Source: Kofleriaceae bacterium (GTDB taxonomy: Bacteria > Myxococcota_A > Polyangia > Haliangiales > Haliangiaceae). Taken from it: DNA of 64,000 nt. The notes beneath the pieces were generated by a model, which worked only from the letters and a program-made list of their open reading frames with translations, did not search any database and was not told the DNA's origin. The stretch lies in contig JAGPCO010000004.1 of assembly GCA_018058095.1 (NCBI GenBank), positions 82,568 through 146,567 of the forward strand, given 5' to 3'. Numbering within the stretch: position 1 is the stretch's first letter; every line of letters starts with the position of its first letter. A program made the position numbers and the translations under genes. Shown here piece by piece: positions 60,414 to 64,000 of this stretch.

Positions 60414-62699
60414 TTATCGGCCCCAGCTCGTCGGCGTCGCGCTCATCGTGAAGCGCAGCTCGCGGGCCGCGCGCAGCTGGGCGTGGGTCAGCGTCGGCGT
60501 CGTCAGCGCCACGCCGTCGAGCTCGACCGCGGCGACGTAGCGATCGCCGCGTTCGGCGCCGTCGCCGACGATACGCAGGACCTGGCCGCCGACGTCGATC
60601 TCGGCCAGCGGGAAGCGCGGCGCGCCGAGCACGTAGCGGTCGGTGCCAGCGACCGGGTACAGGCCGAGCGCCGACCACACGTACCAGGCCGCCAGCGTGC
60701 CGCCGTCGTCGTTACCGGCCTTGCCGGCCGCGCGGTCGTCGTACAGCGCGTCGAGCACCCACGCGACCCAGCGCTGGGTCAGGTCGGGCCGGCCGAGCTG
60801 GGCGAACAGGTACGGCGCGCTCAGCGCCGGCTCGTTGCCGTGCCAGTAGTACTCGCGCGGCAGCGCGCTGGTCGGGTCGGCCGCCACCTCGTCGGCCCCG
60901 CCGCTCATGAACTGCTCGAGGCGGGCGATCGCCGCGTCGGCGCCGCCGAGCGCCTCGGCCAGGCCGGCCGGATCGTGCAGCCCGACCATCCACAAGCTGT
61001 GCCAGGCGTTGGCCTCGGCGTAGTCGGCGTTCCACACCAGCGGGTCGAACTCGGCGTCGGCGATGGCCCAGCGGCCGTCGGCCAGGCGGCCGCGCAGGAA
61101 CCCGGTGCCGGGGTCGTGCAGCGCGCGCCAGCCACGGCTGCGCGCGGACAGCGTGTCGGCGTCGGCGTCGGCGCCGGCGGCGCGGGCCAGGGTAGCGAGG
61201 GCGACGTCGGCGTGGGCGTACTCGGTGGTGACCGAGACCGAGCGGCCGACCGCGGCCGGGACGTAGCCGAGCTGCTGGTACGGCTCGACGTGCTCGCGCC
61301 CGCCGCGCCCGCCGGCCGGCGCCACCGGGTCCATCGCCGCCGCCCGCAGCAGCGGCCAGGCCCGGGTGGTGGCATCGGCGTCGGCGGCGCCGCGCGCCAC
61401 CGCGTCGGCGACGACGATCTCGGCCGGGGCGCCGAGCATCGTGCCGCTCTCGCCGGTGGCGATGGGCCAGCGCGGGAAGGCGCCGAGATCCTCGGCGAAG
61501 CGGGTCAGCGCGCGGGCGCCGGCGGCGGCCAGGTCGGGCGCCAGCCAGGCGTACAGCGGGTGGACGGTGCGGTACGTGTCCCACAGCGAGAAGTCGCTCA
61601 GCATGGCCCCGGCGCCGACGCGGACCGGCCCGCCGGCCAGCTGGTAGGTGCCGTCGACGTCGTCGATGCGAGTCGGCATGAGGAAGGCCTGGTACAGGCT
61701 GGTGTAGAAGGTGCGGCGCTCGCGCTCGCTGCCACCGGCGATCCGGACCACGCCCAGCCGCGCCCGCCACGCCGCCTCGGCCTGCGCCACCAGCGTGGCC
61801 GCGTCGACGCCAGCCGGCAGCTCGGCCGCGAGCGCGGCGGCGGCGCCGTCGGCCGACACCAGCGACAGGCCGACCGCCAGGGTGACCGCGCCGCCGGCCG
61901 GCACCTCGATGGCCGCGCCGACGGCGGCGCCGCGCGCGCTCGCCGCCGTGGTCGGGGCGCCGTCGGCCCAGGTCAGGGCCTGGCCCCACGGCCCGCTCAG
62001 CCGCGCCGCGGCGTACAGCGTGTAGCCGCCATAGCTGCCCGACATGCCACCGCGGTGGTGCAGCTCGGCATGCCAGGTCCCGGTCGCGGCATCGACGGTG
62101 ATGGCGGCGGCGTCGACCGCGCCGCCATCGAGCGTCTTGGCCAGGTCGATGATCACCCAGCCGGCCTCGGCGCCGAGCTGGTAGGTGTGCAGGGCGCCGC
62201 GTGGAGTGGCCACCACGTCGAGGCCGATGCCGCTGGCCAGCGCCAGCTGGTAGCGGCCGGGCCGGGCCACCTCGTCGGCCTTGGCGTAGCGCACCTGGTA
62301 GTCGGCGATGGCGGTGCGGGTCGGGTCGAAGCTGCGCACCGGCAGCACCGCCAGCACGCCGTAGTCGGCCACGCCGGCGCCGTGCAGGTGGAGGTGGCTG
62401 ATCGCCTGCAGCCGGTCGTCGTCGGCCCAGTAGCCGGAGAAGTGCTGGAAGCCGATGGTGCCGGCCGGGCCGCTGGTGTCGGGGCCGACCTTGGCCAGCC
62501 CGCTCGGCGTGGCGGCGCCGACGAAGGCCGAGCCGTACGCGAAGCCGAGCCCGCCGGTGCCGATGCGGGGATCGACCAGCGGCAGCGGATCGGTCACCAG
62601 CGGCGCCGACGGCCGCAGGTTGTCGCCGCACCCGACCAGCGTGGCCCACGCGGCCAGCGCCACGCCCGACCGCCGCCGATGCCGCCGATGGTGATCCAT
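60414..62699 (-). CDS. GH92 alpha-1,2-mannosidase-like lipoprotein
   Basis: This 761-residue protein has a lipoprotein signal (VALAAWATLVGCGDN). An N-terminal beta-sandwich (PLVDPRIGTGGLGFAYGS) precedes a helical (alpha/alpha)6 domain with DFSLWDTYRTVHPLY, PLVWNADYAEANAWHSLW, HGNEPALSAPYLF and GNDDGGTLAAWYVWSALG, all family GH92 signatures. These enzymes trim alpha-mannose from N-glycans and yeast mannans with calcium. ATG 62699 begins the signal peptide. A myxobacterial predator could use it against fungi. It is convergent with the zinc-ribbon gene with an 18-base gap. Confidence 0.88.
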   Translation of the reverse strand: MDHHRRHRRRSGVALAAWATLVGCGDNLRPSAPLVTDPLPLVDPRIGTGGLGFAYGSAFVGAATPSGLAKVGPDTSGPAGTIGFQHFSGYWADDDRLQAISHLHLHGAGVADYGVLAVLPVRSFDPTRTAIADYQVRYAKADEVARPGRYQLALASGIGLDVVATPRGALHTYQLGAEAGWVIIDLAKTLDGGAVDAAAITVDAATGTWHAELHHRGGMSGSYGGYTLYAAARLSGPWGQALTWADGAPTTAASARGAAVGAAIEVPAGGAVTLAVGLSLVSADGAAAALAAELPAGVDAATLVAQAEAAWRARLGVVRIAGGSERERRTFYTSLYQAFLMPTRIDDVDGTYQLAGGPVRVGAGAMLSDFSLWDTYRTVHPLYAWLAPDLAAAGARALTRFAEDLGAFPRWPIATGESGTMLGAPAEIVVADAVARGAADADATTRAWPLLRAAAMDPVAPAGGRGGREHVEPYQQLGYVPAAVGRSVSVTTEYAHADVALATLARAAGADADADTLSARSRGWRALHDPGTGFLRGRLADGRWAIADAEFDPLVWNADYAEANAWHSLWMVGLHDPAGLAEALGGADAAIARLEQFMSGGADEVAADPTSALPREYYWHGNEPALSAPYLFAQLGRPDLTQRWVAWVLDALYDDRAAGKAGNDDGGTLAAWYVWSALGLYPVAGTDRYVLGAPRFPLAEIDVGGQVLRIVGDGAERGDRYVAAVELDGVALTTPTLTHAQLRAARELRFTMSATPTSWGR

Positions 62700-62833
62700 G
62701 TCGTCACTGTATCCGACCGGTATCCGACACTGTGTTCGCAACGGCGACACCGAGGTGCTCGCGATCTCGGTGCTGGCGAAGATCGTCGCCAAAATCCCTC
62801 GGGAGCGCCGAGGCAGCTCGCTATAGTTGGATC

Positions 62834-64000
62834 GTGGGTGATTCCGCCACCGAGCGTGGCAAGGTGCTGCGCGTCGCCACGCGCTGTTCGAGCCTCGACC
62901 AGTTCGTCGAGGCGTTCGCGCCGCTGTCGGACGCGCGCACGCTGTTCATCGCCAGCATGACCACGCGCGACCCCGGCACCCGGGCCCCGTTCTCGATCCT
63001 GCTGGCCGACGGCACCCGCGTCATGCGCGGGCAGTGCGAGGTGCTCGAGGCGTTCGCCTCGCCCGACAACCCGTTCCGCCGCCCCGGCGTGAAGCTGCAG
63101 CTGCTCGAGCTCGATCCCGACGGCGAGGCGGTGGTGGCCCGGCTGGCCCAGGCGCGGGCCCGGCGCGCATCTCCGCCGCCGCCGATGCGGCCCGGCACCT
63201 CCACCGTGCCGCCAGTAGCCGGGCCGCCTGCACCGCCGCCGCTGGCGGTGATCCCGCCGCCGATCCCGCTGTCGCCGCTGCCGCCGCCGACCCCGCCGCT
63301 GCGCGCCGACGCCACCCCGCCGCCGTCGCTGCTGGCGACCCGGACCCGCCCGGCCACCAACCAGGTCGTGCCGGCGGGCTCGGCGCCGATCAAGGTCATC
63401 CGCGTGCCGGATCCTGCGCCGGCGCCGGCCGACGACGGGCTCGCCAGCGCCGGCGGCGAGCGCGTGCCGGGCGCGGCCCTGGTGCTGCCGGCCAACCCGC
63501 TGACCAACCTCACCGACGACTCCCTCGAGGGCTTCGTCGAGTGCACGCTGTACGAGGACACCGGCGCGGTCGAGCTCGACGGCGCGGCCGCCGAGGATCC
63601 GGCCGACCCGGTCAGCCCACCACCCGACTTCGCGCCGATCCGACCGACGCGGGCCGGCAGCGACCCGAGCCTGGCGCCGGTGGCGTCGTCGTCGTCGCCG
63701 CCTCCTGCGCCGGTGACGATGGTGCCCGGCCACGCCCGCATGGACGGCGACGACAGCGTCGACGACGCCATCGACCTGACCGAGCTGGTCGCCAAGGCGC
63801 GCGCGCCGCGGCGCACCGCCTGGGTGGCGGCGGCGGCCGCGGTGGTGGTGATCGCCGGCGCCGCCTTCGCGCTCGGCCGGGCCACCGGCGGGTCGTCGGC
63901 GAGCCCACGCGCCGCCGTGGCCCCCGCCGCAGCGGCGACGACCACCCCGGTCGTCGCGGCGCCGGCGCCCTCCGCCGCCCCCCCGCCCGGCGCGCCCCCC
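62834..64000 (+). CDS. PilZ-like-domain membrane protein (3' partial)
   Basis: Open from GTG 62834 to the end of the window (389 codons), so the C-terminus is missing. The N-terminal 100 residues resemble the PilZ-like domain of myxobacterial proteins (FIASMTTRDPGTRAPFSILL; ADGTRVMRGQCEVLEAF; KLQLLELDPDGEAVVARL). A long Pro-rich region (PPPPMRPG; PPPIPLSPLPPPTPPL) follows, then acidic segments, and a transmembrane helix near the end of the window (TAWVAAAAAVVVIAGAAF). PilZ domains bind cyclic di-GMP, but the RxxxR/DxSxxG signature is not obvious, so binding is uncertain. Confidence 0.65.
   Translation, partial: MGDSATERGKVLRVATRCSSLDQFVEAFAPLSDARTLFIASMTTRDPGTRAPFSILLADGTRVMRGQCEVLEAFASPDNPFRRPGVKLQLLELDPDGEAVVARLAQARARRASPPPPMRPGTSTVPPVAGPPAPPPLAVIPPPIPLSPLPPPTPPLRADATPPPSLLATRTRPATNQVVPAGSAPIKVIRVPDPAPAPADDGLASAGGERVPGAALVLPANPLTNLTDDSLEGFVECTLYEDTGAVELDGAAAEDPADPVSPPPDFAPIRPTRAGSDPSLAPVASSSSPPPAPVTMVPGHARMDGDDSVDDAIDLTELVAKARAPRRTAWVAAAAAVVVIAGAAFALGRATGGSSASPRAAVAPAAAATTTPVVAAPAPSAAPPPGAPP

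Noticed and set aside
60483..62960. Plus-strand open frame of 825 codons
   Set aside because: Antisense to the GH92 gene; Arg/Gly/Ala/Gln-rich shadow.
62821..63945. Minus-strand Ser/Gly/Ala-rich frame at the window end
   Set aside because: Its low-complexity sequence mirrors the Pro-rich PilZ-like gene on the plus strand, which has a plausible domain and membrane helix.

Overview
The window is very GC-rich DNA (by eye well over two thirds G+C, third codon positions almost all G or C) packed with genes on both strands. It suggests a myxobacterium (phylum Myxococcota; Haliangium/Kofleria-type relatives are likely but not proven). The supporting traits are an M36-type protease with cysteine-rich DUF4215-like repeats and a MYXO-CTERM-like tail, a thrombospondin type 3 repeat lipoprotein, many lipoproteins with Asp/Gly/Pro-rich linkers, an ECF sigma/FecR-type anti-sigma pair, and many 4-base ATGA/GTGA gene overlaps. 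No rRNA, tRNA or CRISPR array was recognised by eye.

Layout. 0-9 kb: the end of a membrane-anchored Ser/Thr kinase, a CstA-type transporter, then a minus-strand group of an AAA+ ATPase with three unknown proteins, and a methyltransferase with PqqD-like N-terminal helices. 9-16.5 kb: a secreted metalloprotease, a tightly overlapped trio (Xaa-Pro dipeptidase, triple-FKBP lipoprotein, APH-fold kinase) and aquaporin Z. 16.6-21 kb: an unknown protein and an overlapped trio of acyl-CoA carboxylase carboxyltransferase, biotin carrier protein and dihydroorotase. 21-25 kb: an amidohydrolase, a divergent Coq4-like/TetR pair with clear operators, and a REP-type tyrosine transposase in a region with inverted repeats at its ends and REP-like palindromes inside. 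25-33.6 kb: biotin carboxylase behind a peroxiredoxin and two lipoproteins, then TatD and TcdA. 33.9-40.8 kb: a cytochrome lipoprotein, BioD (apparent CTG start), an outer-membrane protein/ECF sigma/anti-sigma operon, a LamG lipoprotein, a 44-residue lipoprotein with a haem motif, and a pirin. 41-48.4 kb: a second Y1 transposase, a dihaem cytochrome-rhodanese lipoprotein, a TSP3 lipoprotein, a cupin, a secreted beta-rich protein and a HEAT-repeat protein that may be vitellogenin-like. 48.5-55.3 kb: a compact six-gene run (acyl-CoA dehydrogenase, PhnD-like binding protein, TusA-like/diiron fusion, alpha/beta hydrolase, lamin-tail lipoprotein, exported PEP-synthase-like lipoprotein). 55.3-64 kb: UspA, HemN, a beta-propeller lipoprotein, a B12-binding radical SAM protein, a small zinc-ribbon protein, a GH92 mannosidase and the start of a PilZ-like membrane protein.

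How the genes may work together. The carboxyltransferase and biotin carrier genes near 19 kb and the biotin carboxylase near 27 kb together supply all three parts of an acyl-CoA carboxylase, and BioD makes a precursor of its cofactor. The strongest candidates for something undescribed are the six-gene run at 48.6-55.3 kb, which holds a TusA-like domain without its cysteine fused to a diiron domain and an exported protein with PEP-synthase domains in reversed order, and the RAYT element at 23.5-24.9 kb. All functional calls come from reading motifs; no database search was possible.
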